A stretch of DNA of 64,000 bases from JAJEFO01 sp009843725 (GTDB taxonomy: Bacteria; Pseudomonadota; Alphaproteobacteria; Rhodobacterales; Rhodobacteraceae). Location: NCBI GenBank assembly GCA_965243215.1, contig CBDEUJ010000005.1:682001-746000 (forward strand), written 5' to 3'. The stretch's first letter is position 1; every line of letters begins with the position of its first letter. The translations under genes and the position numbers were made by a program. A model generated the notes under the pieces. It ran no database searches and was not told where the DNA came from. It saw only the letters and a list, made by a program, of their open reading frames with translations. Positions 34,338-42,805 of this stretch are shown here, in pieces.

Positions 34338-34889
34338 ATGTCCAGCAATATCCTGCTGCTGCCGGACCGGCTGCTTGCGCTGATCGAACCGGCATCCACG
34401 CCGGTGCTGACCACGCTCGCGCGCTTCATTTTTGCGGCGGTCCTGCTTGTCTACTACCTCAACTCCGCGCTGACCAAGATTCCCGAAGGCCTGATCAATC
34501 TGGTATCGCCGAGCTTCAATGCCTTTGCGCAGATCTTCCCCAAGGAGGCCGAAGCCGTGCTCTATGACATCGGCCAGGCAACGCTCTTCCAGAAACTTGT
34601 GATCCTCGCCGGAACATGGGCGGAATTCGTGCTTCCGTGCCTCTTGGTCATCGGCTTGTTCACCCGCCTCGCCGCGCTCGGCATGATCGGTTTCGTGACG
34701 GTTCAGAGCCTCACGGACATTTTCGGCCATGGCGGAGAAACCGGTGCGTGGTTTGACCACGTCTCGGACGCCGTGATCCTGGACCAGCGCGCCTTCTGGG
34801 TCTTCCTGCTTCTCTACCTGCTCTTCCGGGGCGGCGGGCCGATTTCGGTCGACCGATTGCTCTACGCGGCCTTTGACAGGAACAAGTGA
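34338..34889 (+). CDS. DoxX-family membrane protein of the bufferin cluster
   Basis: This 183-residue inner-membrane protein of the DoxX/DoxD superfamily has about four transmembrane segments (LARFIFAAVLLVYYLNSALT; FVLPCLLVIGLFTRLAALGM; FWVFLLLYLLFR). DoxX proteins commonly close buf clusters (gigD in Caulobacter) and may support redox or membrane steps, but their exact role is unknown. It starts 5 bp after bufC, clearly the last gene of the operon. Its stop is 34 bp from the end of the convergent ArsC-like gene. Confidence 0.88.
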   Translation: MSSNILLLPDRLLALIEPASTPVLTTLARFIFAAVLLVYYLNSALTKIPEGLINLVSPSFNAFAQIFPKEAEAVLYDIGQATLFQKLVILAGTWAEFVLPCLLVIGLFTRLAALGMIGFVTVQSLTDIFGHGGETGAWFDHVSDAVILDQRAFWVFLLLYLLFRGGGPISVDRLLYAAFDRNK

Positions 34890-34923
34890 GGCGGAACCGG
34901 ACGTTCGATCCCGGGAAAGGGAC

Positions 34924-35256
34924 CTATTCGCCGAGATGCCGTGCCTTTGCCGCTGCATTCCAGCCAAGCGTGGACAATTCGCCCTCGACGATGACGGGAC
35001 GCTTCATGAGTGAAGGATGCCTGGCGATCAGGCTGTCCGGCGCACCCTGTCGCTGGGATTCGGAGAGGTTGCGCCAGGTGGTCGAGCGGCGGTTGACGAG
35101 AGCGTCTCCAAACTCTTGAAGGAAACGGTCGACGACGTCGGGGTCCAATCGGCTTTCGCGAACGTCCACGAATGTCACGTCCTTGCCGGCACCCTTCAGT
35201 TCCCGAACTGCCGTCCTGCAAGTGCTGCAATTCTTCAATCCATAGAGCGTCGGCAT
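34924..35256 (-). CDS. ArsC/Spx-family reductase-like protein
   Basis: The 110-residue protein belongs to the ArsC/Spx/YffB thioredoxin-like family. It begins MPTLYGLKNCSTCRTAVREL, with a CSTC active site, and continues through VTFVDVRESRLDPD and the C-terminal RPVIVEGELSTLGW segment. Members include glutathione- or thioredoxin-dependent arsenate reductases and Spx-like proteins, so arsenate reduction is possible but not proven. The ATG at 35256 is chosen because the fold begins there. It is convergent with the DoxX gene. Confidence 0.83.
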   Translation of the reverse strand: MPTLYGLKNCSTCRTAVRELKGAGKDVTFVDVRESRLDPDVVDRFLQEFGDALVNRRSTTWRNLSESQRQGAPDSLIARHPSLMKRPVIVEGELSTLGWNAAAKARHLGE

Positions 35257-35511
35257 TCCTGATCCCGTCATGAAAGGCTTTGGGATCGTATATGGTGACT
35301 GCTCCCCGCCCTCAAGGACGGGCCTTGCGTCGCAAGGGAGGATGCCTTGCCTTCTGGACAGGGCCACCGCGGCACGTAGCGCATTCGCCTTTTGGGCATT
35401 CCCGATTTCTGTCTGCCCCCGCGGATCGGACCAGTTTCAAGACGTGGCGTTGGTCCCGTCCCAGTCTCGCGATTGCCGCGCATGGCCCTGGCCTGCCTGT
35501 CCATCGCCTCT

Positions 35512-35854
35512 GACGCCGGCATCAGGATCTACGCCATCAAGGGAATCTGGAGGCTCGACGAAACGATTCGGAGCTGGATCATTGTCACGGCGTTTTCAAT
35601 GTCTGCCGAGATCGAGCACGACCCGCTTTTGGCCAGAACCAAAGGAAGCGCTCAGGGCGCGGAAGGCCTCCGGACGGCCGCTCGGACGGCCGAAAGGACC
35701 AGACAAGAGCAAGCTCGATCCGTTTCGTCCTGAGATCGAGGCACTGCTCACGAACGGTTCGGCCCGAAAGTTCATCGCGAAGCGCTGCAACACGACGCCC
35801 GACAACCTCGCGAACTGGATGAAGAAGAACGGGATCAGGAAGCCAAAGGCATGA
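35512..35854 (+). pseudogene. Serine recombinase (resolvase-like) C-terminal fragment with frameshift
   Basis: The sequence encodes DAGIRIYAIKGIWRLDETI, then FSMSAEIEHDPLLARTK in one frame, and continues in another frame as ALRARKASGRPLGRPKGPDK, ending in a helix-turn-helix (SARKFIAKRCNTTPDNLANW). This is the C-terminal third of a site-specific serine recombinase. The two parts join if one base is removed near 35642, so there is a +1 frameshift. The N-terminal catalytic region with its active serine is absent. No matching attachment site is visible. It is probably a relic of a mobile element. Confidence 0.65.
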
Positions 35855-35994
35855 GAATCCGGTGGCGGATTCGGTGCTTGCGTTGGGTTTAGCTCAACCA
35901 CTCAAAGTGGTAGATCAGCCGGAAGTTGGTTTCAACACCGGCGGCGGCGAACGAATGAGACGACGTTTGCGCCCCGGTCGAATGGAGTGAACAC

Positions 35995-36396
35995 ATGGAG
36001 ATTCTGCAGGCCGGATCGCGCCCGTCCCGGGCCGGGCCGGAGGACTCGTTTTCAGGTCGGGTTCGAATTGACCCGGTGATCATGGCACCTGACCCTTCCC
36101 GGGTCCGTGCGCTGACAGTGACCTTTGAACCTGGTGCCCGAACTGCATGGCACACGCATCCTCTTGGCCAAGTACTGATCGTGACCGCAGGCAAAGGTCT
36201 CGTGCAGACATCTGGCGACCGAATTCATGAAGTCCGTTCTGGCGATGTTGTCTGGTTCGCGCCCGAAGAACGCCATTGGCATGGCGCCGCGCCTGATACC
36301 GGAATGACCCACATCGCGATCCAGGAGGCGCTCAACGGCTCCAACGTGACTTGGATGGAACACGTTACCGACGCAGAGTATTCCGGCAAGTCCTGA
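35995..36396 (+). CDS. Cupin-domain protein
   Basis: The 133-residue protein is a small single-domain cupin: LTVTFEPGARTAWHTHPLGQ, then LIVTAGKGLVQTSGDR, and the second motif GDVVWFAPEERHWHGAAPD. The histidines in AWHTH and RHWHG are the likely metal ligands. Families of this type include small dioxygenase- or isomerase-like enzymes and carboxymuconolactone-associated cupins; no substrate can be named. It is monocistronic, between the recombinase remnant and a gene-poor stretch. The ATG at 35995 is followed at once by protein-like sequence, with no strong ribosome-binding site. Confidence 0.85.
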   Translation: MEILQAGSRPSRAGPEDSFSGRVRIDPVIMAPDPSRVRALTVTFEPGARTAWHTHPLGQVLIVTAGKGLVQTSGDRIHEVRSGDVVWFAPEERHWHGAAPDTGMTHIAIQEALNGSNVTWMEHVTDAEYSGKS

Positions 36397-37109
36397 CCGG
36401 CATCATGCCGACTTGTCCGGAATTGCAGCGTCCCTTCTCCCCGGACATGAGCAAAGGACGGACAGTCCGGAACGCCCGCCGGGCCTCGCCGCTCACCTGC
36501 TTCTTCTCCGACAGATCTCCTTACGCCTTCGCGGTCATCATGCACTCGCGGGTTCGCATCCTGACGGGTCGGTCACGAGCCCGGCGATTGCGGCAACGAT
36601 GTTGAAAAACGCCCAGCCCATCGGATCGAAGCGGTAGCGGGAAGCCTGGGCCGGACCTTGCGACGGTTCCAGCCCAAGGAATGCCTGCCGAGAGGCGCGA
36701 CCCGCAGCCGCTGCCGATGCGCTTCTCCGCTGGCTGCGCCACGCGTGTCCGCATGCTTCACTGCTCACCGGCAATCAGCGCGAAATCGCGAAGCACGCCA
36801 GGCCGCAATCGGCGCTTCCGCGAAGCCGAAACGATGGTCCTCGATGCCCAAGGCCAAGGCTCACCCCTATTCGACCAAGGCAAGGTCAAGCCTCCTCCTG
36901 TAGAGCGCTCGCATTGTGTCGGCAACCTCATGCTGGCTCCCGTTCACCCTGTCCTTCTCGGCCTGCTCACCTCGCGCAGCGCGACCCGGTCGTCGGGAAA
37001 GACCGAGATCACATCGGGAAAGGCTCCGCCCAGCATTGGATCGTCTGCGAGAGGTCAAACAGATCTCAAGGATGCGTCAGGGGGAAGCAGTTGCGCCAAA
37101 TGAGGTCTG
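36397..37109. other. Gene-poor region of 713 bp
   Basis: I find no convincing gene here. A minus-strand frame near 36538-36680 reads FDPMGWAFFNIVAAIAGLV, which looks like a hydrophobic membrane or lipoprotein fragment, but it has no good start and no matching continuation. The region lies between the cupin and the start of the unusual catabolic locus and may be decayed DNA. Confidence 0.4.
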
Positions 37110-37622
37110 TCAGCGCATGTACTGAATTGCACCAAGTTGGCAGAACGCTGTACTGGAAGCACTCAGTTGCGCTTTCGCCCGATCAAGATGGCAATCGTCA
37201 GAATACACGACAAGCAACTCAAATGTGTCACCGGCAAGATCTGCGAGCCGCGCGATCTCTGAGTCATACGAATAGTCGGACGCCACAAGCGCATTCCATT
37301 CTTCTTCGCCGAAGTCCGGCAGGGTCGGGAAGTTGCAAAGTCCCCTGAAATTCGCGTCGCGAAGAATCGGCTCAAGCTCCGCCCAGTTGAGGAGCGGGTC
37401 AAGCGTGAAGATGCCACAGAAACAGTTTTCTGGGGCCAAGCCTGCGCCGTTTCGCAATTGCTCCATGACGACCTGGTTTGGGTTGCAAAGAGGCAGAAAC
37501 GCCGCTTCCTGGGCAATCTCCTTTGAGAAGAGCGCCAACGCAGGCGAATAGATAAGAACTTCGCCGGATGTGGAAACCGCAGATTCCAGATCGATCGATA
37601 CACGCGCCGATAGTTCTGACAT
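37110..37622 (-). CDS. Shortened TIM-barrel (PF09370-like) protein
   Basis: This 170-residue protein resembles the middle of the TIM-barrel/PEP-hydrolase-like family represented by two full-length relatives in this locus. Shared features are VLIYSPALALFS (compare LLIVYSTGRSRL), GIFTLDPLLNWAELEPIL and RGLCNFPTLPDFGEEEWNAL (compare SGIINYPTISTMGETW). The first strand and the C-terminal third are missing, and residues conserved in the relatives are replaced, so it is probably not an enzyme. The ATG at 37622 has GGAG at good spacing and the frame is open. It is divergent from the Tm-1-like gene and may be a sensor or an inactive relative. Confidence 0.6.
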   Translation of the reverse strand: MSELSARVSIDLESAVSTSGEVLIYSPALALFSKEIAQEAAFLPLCNPNQVVMEQLRNGAGLAPENCFCGIFTLDPLLNWAELEPILRDANFRGLCNFPTLPDFGEEEWNALVASDYSYDSEIARLADLAGDTFELLVVYSDDCHLDRAKAQLSASSTAFCQLGAIQYMR

Positions 37623-37630
37623 GCACTCCG

Positions 37631-37648
37631 TTACCCAAAATTTCCCAA
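37631..37648. promoter_or_regulatory. CCCAA-N5-CCCAA direct repeat, site 1
   Basis: TTACCCAAAATTTCCCAA lies between the shortened TIM-barrel gene and the Tm-1-like gene. Two CCCAA half-sites start 10 bp apart, one helical turn. The same arrangement occurs at 44497-44514 before the regulator and the solute-binding protein gene. This is a proposed operator for the locus regulator; binding has not been shown. Confidence 0.45.
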
Positions 37649-37700
37649 GTACTCAAGCAATCCATGTCTCTGCGCAGCGGCTCTGTGCGACAAGAAGACA

Positions 37701-38933
37701 ATGGCAAAAGTGGAGACTGTCTTGAGCAACCAAGGTCACAAAGTCGTTCTTCTTGCCACTTTGGATTCAAAGGGGGAGGAAGCGGCTCATCTGAAGAGCC
37801 TCCTGATCGAAAGGTCCGGGCGCTGCGTCTGTGTTCTGGATGTGGGCACTTCTGGATTGGCGGCTTTCCCTGCCGATGTCAGTCGTGAACGCGTCAGTCG
37901 GTCGGGAGGAGGACTCTCCAATGCAAGCGGACCGGGAGGCGCCTTGGATGTCATGGCCACTGGTGCGGCCAGGATTGTCCGTGCGATGTTTGACAAGGGC
38001 GAAATCTCGGCAATTGCGGGGATCGGGGGAGGCAAGGGTGCAAGCGTGTTCCACCGTGCCACAAAGGACCTGCCTTACGGGTTTCCGAAACTGCTTGTGA
38101 CAAGCGGGCGTCCCGCCCTGCTTGCCGAGATTGCAACCACGACTGATACAATCCTTCTGCCAACGCTGGTGGATCTGTTCGGCATGAACCAATTCACGCG
38201 CGCTGCGTTGGGCAACGCCGCTGACATGCTGGCTGGACTTGCATGGAAAGGTGTCGAAGAGAGGACTGGCAAAACAGTTGCGATTACCGCCTTTGGTGTC
38301 ACGACCCCAGCTGTGCAAACCATCAAGTCATCGCTGGAAGCGGTCGGCGTCATCGTGGTTGCCTTTCCCGCCAACGGTGCCGGAGGACGCACGATGGAAT
38401 CGTTGATCGCCAAGGGCACGTTTGACGGGGTCATTGACCTTACGACGACAGAAATGGCGGATCTGCACCTCGGCGGAACGGCCAGTGCGGGCGAAGGCCG
38501 CCTTACGGCGGCAAGTCGTGTTGGCATTCCGCAAGTCATTGCGCCAGGCGCGACAGACATGGTCAACTTTGGTCCGCCAGAAACTGTGCCAGCGAAATTT
38601 GCGGGCCGAGTGAAATTTCAACACACGCCGATGACAACGCTCGTGCGGACAAGGCCGGAAGATACCGCTGAAATCGCGCGCCAGACGGCCGACCGGCTGA
38701 ACGAGGCAACCGGACCTGTGGCAGTACTCTGGCCCGGCGGTGGTGTTTCGGACTATGACCGTCCAGGGCAGGCCTTTCACGATCCGTCCGCCAACAGGGC
38801 CTGGCGCGACAGCATGAAGGAAACGCTGGTCCCCTCGATTCCGATGACCGAAACGGAGCACCACATTAACGATCCCGAATTTGCGGCGCTTTGTGCAGAA
38901 TGGATGATTGCGCAAATGGAAGCACGGCCATGA
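37701..38933 (+). CDS. Tm-1-like ATP-binding domain protein (UPF0261)
   Basis: The 410-residue protein belongs to UPF0261, the N-terminal domain of the plant Tm-1 protein that inhibits tobamovirus replication; the bacterial function is unknown. It shows VVLLATLDSKGEEAAHLKSL, the glycine-rich GIGGGKGASVFHRA, GFPKLLVTSGRP and a C-terminal nucleotide-binding region with VAVLWPGGGVSDYDRPGQAF. It is cytoplasmic. It overlaps the next gene by 4 bp (ATGA), coupling it to the TIM-barrel protein to which this domain is fused in plants. It is likely a catabolic or ligand-binding component of this locus; no reaction is assigned. Confidence 0.88.
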   Translation: MAKVETVLSNQGHKVVLLATLDSKGEEAAHLKSLLIERSGRCVCVLDVGTSGLAAFPADVSRERVSRSGGGLSNASGPGGALDVMATGAARIVRAMFDKGEISAIAGIGGGKGASVFHRATKDLPYGFPKLLVTSGRPALLAEIATTTDTILLPTLVDLFGMNQFTRAALGNAADMLAGLAWKGVEERTGKTVAITAFGVTTPAVQTIKSSLEAVGVIVVAFPANGAGGRTMESLIAKGTFDGVIDLTTTEMADLHLGGTASAGEGRLTAASRVGIPQVIAPGATDMVNFGPPETVPAKFAGRVKFQHTPMTTLVRTRPEDTAEIARQTADRLNEATGPVAVLWPGGGVSDYDRPGQAFHDPSANRAWRDSMKETLVPSIPMTETEHHINDPEFAALCAEWMIAQMEARP

Positions 38934-39766
38934 AGAACCATTCTCGACAGGAGATCCTTGCGCGCCTTGAAACCGAAACCCAGGCGAACCGACCTGTTCT
39001 CGGCGCCGGCACGAGCTGTGGCCTGGTTGCCAAATGCGCGGCCCTTGGCGGTGCGGACCTGCTGATCGTCTACAGTACCGGGCGATCCCGGCTGATGGGG
39101 CTGCCAACAAGCCGAATCGGCGATTCCAACGCGAAGACGATCGAAATGGCTGCAGAGATCCGCAACGTCGTCTCGGACACGCCGGTCATCGGGGGCGTCG
39201 AGGCCTGGGATCCGACCCGAATGGACCTGGATCAGCTTCTCGATGATTTCCAAGCGGCCGGATTTTCGGGAATCATCAACTACCCGACCATATCCACAAT
39301 GGGCGAAACTTGGCGCAGGCGCCGGGGCAAGGTCGGGCTGGGCTGGAATCGCGAGGTTGAACTGTTCGAACGCGCCGTGGCGCGCGACATTTTCACCATG
39401 GCCTACGTCGCAACCGTCCAGGACGCGCTGGATGTCGCGGAAAAGGGCGTCGACTGCCTTGTTCCGCATGTGGGCGCTACCAGTGGCGGCTTGGTCGGCC
39501 ATGAATCCGGCGCTCGGATCGACGAGGAAATCCGCAAGATCTCGGAAGTGCTCGACGCTGTCACCGCAGGGGGCCATTCGCCGATCTTTCTCTGCCACGG
39601 TGGCAGAGTCGCCGAACCTACGGACACGCGCCGTGTCTATGAAGAGACCGGATGCGTAGGCTTCGTTGGTGCGTCATCCATCGAACGCATTCCAATCGAA
39701 CGCGCGGTCAAGTCGATTGCAGAAGAGTTCAAGTCCATTCCGATTTCAGAATGTCAGTCCGAATGA
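38930..39766 (+). CDS. TIM-barrel protein of the PEP-hydrolase-like family (PF09370)
   Basis: This 278-residue protein is a full-length member of the family annotated as phosphoenolpyruvate hydrolase-like or TIM-barrel signal protein. Visible blocks are LGAGTSCGLVAKCAALGGAD, IVYSTGRSRLMGLPTSRIGD, VIGGVEAWDPTRMD, GIINYPTISTMGETW and LVPHVGATSGGLVGH. The plant Tm-1 C-terminal domain has the same fold. It overlaps the UPF0261 gene and the FAD-dependent oxidoreductase gene by 4 bp each, so the three are translationally coupled. The real reaction is unknown; carbon-carbon or phosphoester chemistry is a guess. Confidence 0.85.
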   Translation: MKNHSRQEILARLETETQANRPVLGAGTSCGLVAKCAALGGADLLIVYSTGRSRLMGLPTSRIGDSNAKTIEMAAEIRNVVSDTPVIGGVEAWDPTRMDLDQLLDDFQAAGFSGIINYPTISTMGETWRRRRGKVGLGWNREVELFERAVARDIFTMAYVATVQDALDVAEKGVDCLVPHVGATSGGLVGHESGARIDEEIRKISEVLDAVTAGGHSPIFLCHGGRVAEPTDTRRVYEETGCVGFVGASSIERIPIERAVKSIAEEFKSIPISECQSE

Positions 39767-41463
39767 ACACCGAAAGAACCGTCGATTTCCTTGTCATCGG
39801 AAGCGGTGCCGCTGGCGTGAGCGCAGCACTCTACGCCGCGTCCCAGGGCAAGTCCGTGATGCTCTGCGAAAAAGCAAAAAAGATCGGCGGCACGACGGCG
39901 CTGTCCAACGGGATGATCTGGGTGCCGTGCTCCGACCACGCGAGGGAGGCAGGAATCGACGACACGCTCGATCAGGCCCGAAAATACCTCAAGGGCGAGT
40001 TGGGCGACTTCTATGACGAGGTCAAGATCGATACCTATCTGCAACGCGGGCCCGAAGCCGTGCGCGCGATCGAGGATTGCTCGGAAATCAAGTTCGTGCT
40101 GGCCGGTGCACCGGACTATCACTCGTCCCGCGAAGGTGGGGTGGACAAGGGGCGCGCGCTTGCCCCGGCTCCTTATGACGGCCGCAAGCTCGGCGGTGAC
40201 TTCGATCTGGTCGGCGACCCGATCCGGGTCGTTCTGGGCGGGATGATGATCACGTCGGGCGAGATCAAGCACTTCCTGAACCCGTTCAGGTCGACGACGG
40301 CCATGGGCCACGTTCTGCGTCGTGTGGGCCGGTTCGCGAAAGACCGGCTCAAATTTTCGCGCGGCACTGAGCTAAGCGGCGGAAACGCGTTCCTTGCGGC
40401 GAGCCTGATGAGCCTCCGCAAGCTGGGTGTCGACATGCGAACTAGTTGCCCAATGAAGGAACTGATCGTAAGTGACGGGCGCGTCGCGGGCGCCAGGCTG
40501 ACGCAGAACGGGACAGAAGCCGAGGTTTTGGCACGTGAGGGCGTGATCCTGGCAACCGGCGGATTTGCGGCCAGCGCGGAACTGCGTGCCGAGATTGGCG
40601 CGAAGCACCCCCATCACGTCACGCTCTGTGCGCCCGAAGCTCAGGGCGACGGGATCTCCGCCGCGCGACAGGCGGGCGGCGCCGTCGATGCCGATGTTGC
40701 CAGCCCAGGCTTCTGGACTCCGGTGTCGCAACTGAAGAACAAGGACGGGTCCACGACAACCATACCCTATGGCTGGCTTGACCGCGGTCGGCCCGGTGTC
40801 ATTGCCGTCGGCCCTGACGGCACGCGTTTCGTCAATGAATCGAACTCCTACCACGACGTGTGCATCGGGCTGTTCGAACACGGCTATCCGGAAGACGAGA
40901 GGTTCTTCTTTATCTGCGAGCAAGCCTTCGTGAAGATGCGTGGAATGGGTGACATCCTGCCCTGGCCCTGGACGCCAAGCCTCGGGAACTACGTTCGCCG
41001 AGGCTACATTCAACGAGGGCGAACGCTTGAAGACTTGGCCAAGAAGATCGGCATTGACCCGGCCGCCTTGTCAGCCACGGTCGCACAGCACAACAGGAAC
41101 GCCGAAACCGGAACGGACCCGGCTTTCGCACGCGGCGAGTCTGCATTCAACAGAACGCTGGGTGACGCAACGCTCGGCCTGAAGAACCCCAATCTGGGAC
41201 CCATCAAGAACGGGCCGTTCACGGCGCTGCGCATCGTGCCCGGCACGCTGGGAACCGCCGCCGGCCTGAAAACCGATGAAAGCGCGCGGGTTCTGCGGGA
41301 AGACAACAGCGTGATCAAGGGGCTCTATGCTTGCGGCAATGACGCCACGTCGATAATGGCCGGCAACTATCCGGGAGCGGGCATAACCATCGGACCTGCA
41401 ATTGTGTCGGCCTATCTGGCAGTGGAGGATGCACTTGAAGGTCACGGCAAGGCCGCCGCATGA
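39763..41463 (+). CDS. FAD-dependent oxidoreductase (3-ketosteroid dehydrogenase/fumarate reductase-like)
   Basis: The 566-residue flavoprotein has an N-terminal dinucleotide fold (DFLVIGSGAAGVSAALYAAS, then EKAKKIGGTTALSNGMIW) and a C-terminal FAD domain ending in YACGNDATSIMAGNYPGAGI, as in 3-oxosteroid 1-dehydrogenases and fumarate reductase flavoproteins. It likely dehydrogenates or reduces a cyclic or dicarboxylate-like substrate with FAD. I place the start at the ATG at 39763 (MNTERTVDFL), giving the same 4-bp overlap as the previous junction; an ATG four codons upstream is also possible. It is the last gene of the Tm-1-like operon and is convergent with the regulator. Confidence 0.87.
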   Translation: MNTERTVDFLVIGSGAAGVSAALYAASQGKSVMLCEKAKKIGGTTALSNGMIWVPCSDHAREAGIDDTLDQARKYLKGELGDFYDEVKIDTYLQRGPEAVRAIEDCSEIKFVLAGAPDYHSSREGGVDKGRALAPAPYDGRKLGGDFDLVGDPIRVVLGGMMITSGEIKHFLNPFRSTTAMGHVLRRVGRFAKDRLKFSRGTELSGGNAFLAASLMSLRKLGVDMRTSCPMKELIVSDGRVAGARLTQNGTEAEVLAREGVILATGGFAASAELRAEIGAKHPHHVTLCAPEAQGDGISAARQAGGAVDADVASPGFWTPVSQLKNKDGSTTTIPYGWLDRGRPGVIAVGPDGTRFVNESNSYHDVCIGLFEHGYPEDERFFFICEQAFVKMRGMGDILPWPWTPSLGNYVRRGYIQRGRTLEDLAKKIGIDPAALSATVAQHNRNAETGTDPAFARGESAFNRTLGDATLGLKNPNLGPIKNGPFTALRIVPGTLGTAAGLKTDESARVLREDNSVIKGLYACGNDATSIMAGNYPGAGITIGPAIVSAYLAVEDALEGHGKAAA

Positions 41464-41548
41464 CGTTCTGACGGCTGTCAGGTCAGGATCTTGAATTTCT
41501 TGATCTGGTTGTAAAGCGTCTTGCGGGTAACCCCAAGGTGGTCCGCGG

Positions 41549-42805
41549 CAGGGCAATCGCGTTTGAAGGAGTTCCCTGAAGAGTCCCCCCTTGGCTTTTT
41601 CGTGACTGCGTGATTCGCTGTTGGAAAACAACAGCCTGAGGCAGGACAATGCAGGACTTCGGACGAATCTTCGACGGGGTGGAAGACCCCCGCACCAGCA
41701 ATGCGACCCGTCACGACCTCCATGAGATGCTGATGATCGCGCTCCTTTGCATGATCTGCGGCGGCCAGACATGCACCGACATGGAGCTTTTCGGGCGCTC
41801 GAAGGAGGCGTTCCTCCGCCGTTTCATGAAGCTCGGGCACGGCATCCCGAGCCACGACGCCTTTTCGAGCCTGTTCAGGGTTCTCGACCCCGAGTGCCTG
41901 CAGCGGGTTCTCGTCCGCCTTGCCTCGGACTGGGTCGGGCGGCTTGGGCCGGACGTGATCGCGATCGACGGCAAGGCGTTGCGGCGGTCCTTCGAGGACG
42001 CCTCGAGGCGCTCGCCGCTGCATGTCGTCAACGCCTTCGCCGCCGGCGCGCGCCTGACGCTCGGCCAGGTCCGGGTGGACGGCAAGTCGAACGAGATCAC
42101 GGCGATGCCGGCGCTCCTGGAGCTTCTCGACGTCAAGGGCATGACGGTGACCGCCGACGCGATGCACACGCAGCGGGACACGGCGAAGCGGGTCACGGAG
42201 GCCGGAGGCAGCTACGTCCTGGCGCTGAAGGGCAACCAGGAGACGCTTCACGACGACGTCCGGCTCCACATGGCGGACCCGGAGAACGCCGGAAAGATGT
42301 TGCGTTTCAGCGACGTGGACAAGGGCCACGGCCGCATCGAGACCCGGGAGGCGACCGTCTGCCACGACGTCGACACGCTGCAGGACCTGCATCACTGGCC
42401 CGGCCTGCAGGCCGTCGGGAAGGTCACCGCAACGCGGGAGACCAAGGGGGAGCGGAGCACGGAGACCCGCTTCTTCCTGCTCGGTGAAACGCTTGGTCCG
42501 GAGCGGTTCCTGAAGACTGTGCGCGCGCACTGGGCGGTGGAAAACTCGCTCCACTGGGTCCTGGATGTGACCATGGGGGAGGACGGCCTTCGAAACCGGA
42601 AGGACAACGGTCCCGAGAACCTGGCGATGATGCGGAAGCTGGCGCTGAACCTGGCGCGGCTGACCGATGGCGGGAGAGTGACGTCGATGCGCGGAAAGCT
42701 GAAGAAGGCCGGCTGGGACGACGGCTTCCTGCTGAAACTCCTCCGTTCCGCAGCAAGCCTCGCACCGACTCTCGAAACCGACAAAATCCAAACGCGATAG
42801 CCCTG
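41549..42805. mobile_element. ISAs1-family insertion sequence, 9-bp target duplication
   Basis: This 1257-bp element is flanked by GGTCCGCGG at 41540-41548 and 42806-42814. The ends share CAGGGC(A/T)ATCGCGTTTG as inverted repeats, 16 of 17 positions matching. It encodes one plus-strand transposase whose stop codon lies in the right repeat. Length, terminal repeats and duplication size fit the ISAs1 family. Removing the element restores the regulator frame exactly (NLNRTKTADHLGVTRK), so the insertion is recent. Confidence 0.93.
41649..42800 (+). CDS. ISAs1-family transposase
   Basis: This 383-residue DDE transposase has the family N-terminus (IFDGVEDPRTSNATRHDL) and MIALLCMICGGQTCTDME, the first catalytic aspartate in DVIAIDGKALRRSFED, TADAMHTQRDTAKRV with the second, and the C-terminal HWAVENSLHWVLDVTMGEDG segment with the catalytic glutamate. 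It mobilises the surrounding element. The ATG at 41649 is about 100 bp from the left end. It reads antisense to the regulator gene it disrupts. It appears intact. Confidence 0.94.
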   Translation: MQDFGRIFDGVEDPRTSNATRHDLHEMLMIALLCMICGGQTCTDMELFGRSKEAFLRRFMKLGHGIPSHDAFSSLFRVLDPECLQRVLVRLASDWVGRLGPDVIAIDGKALRRSFEDASRRSPLHVVNAFAAGARLTLGQVRVDGKSNEITAMPALLELLDVKGMTVTADAMHTQRDTAKRVTEAGGSYVLALKGNQETLHDDVRLHMADPENAGKMLRFSDVDKGHGRIETREATVCHDVDTLQDLHHWPGLQAVGKVTATRETKGERSTETRFFLLGETLGPERFLKTVRAHWAVENSLHWVLDVTMGEDGLRNRKDNGPENLAMMRKLALNLARLTDGGRVTSMRGKLKKAGWDDGFLLKLLRSAASLAPTLETDKIQTR

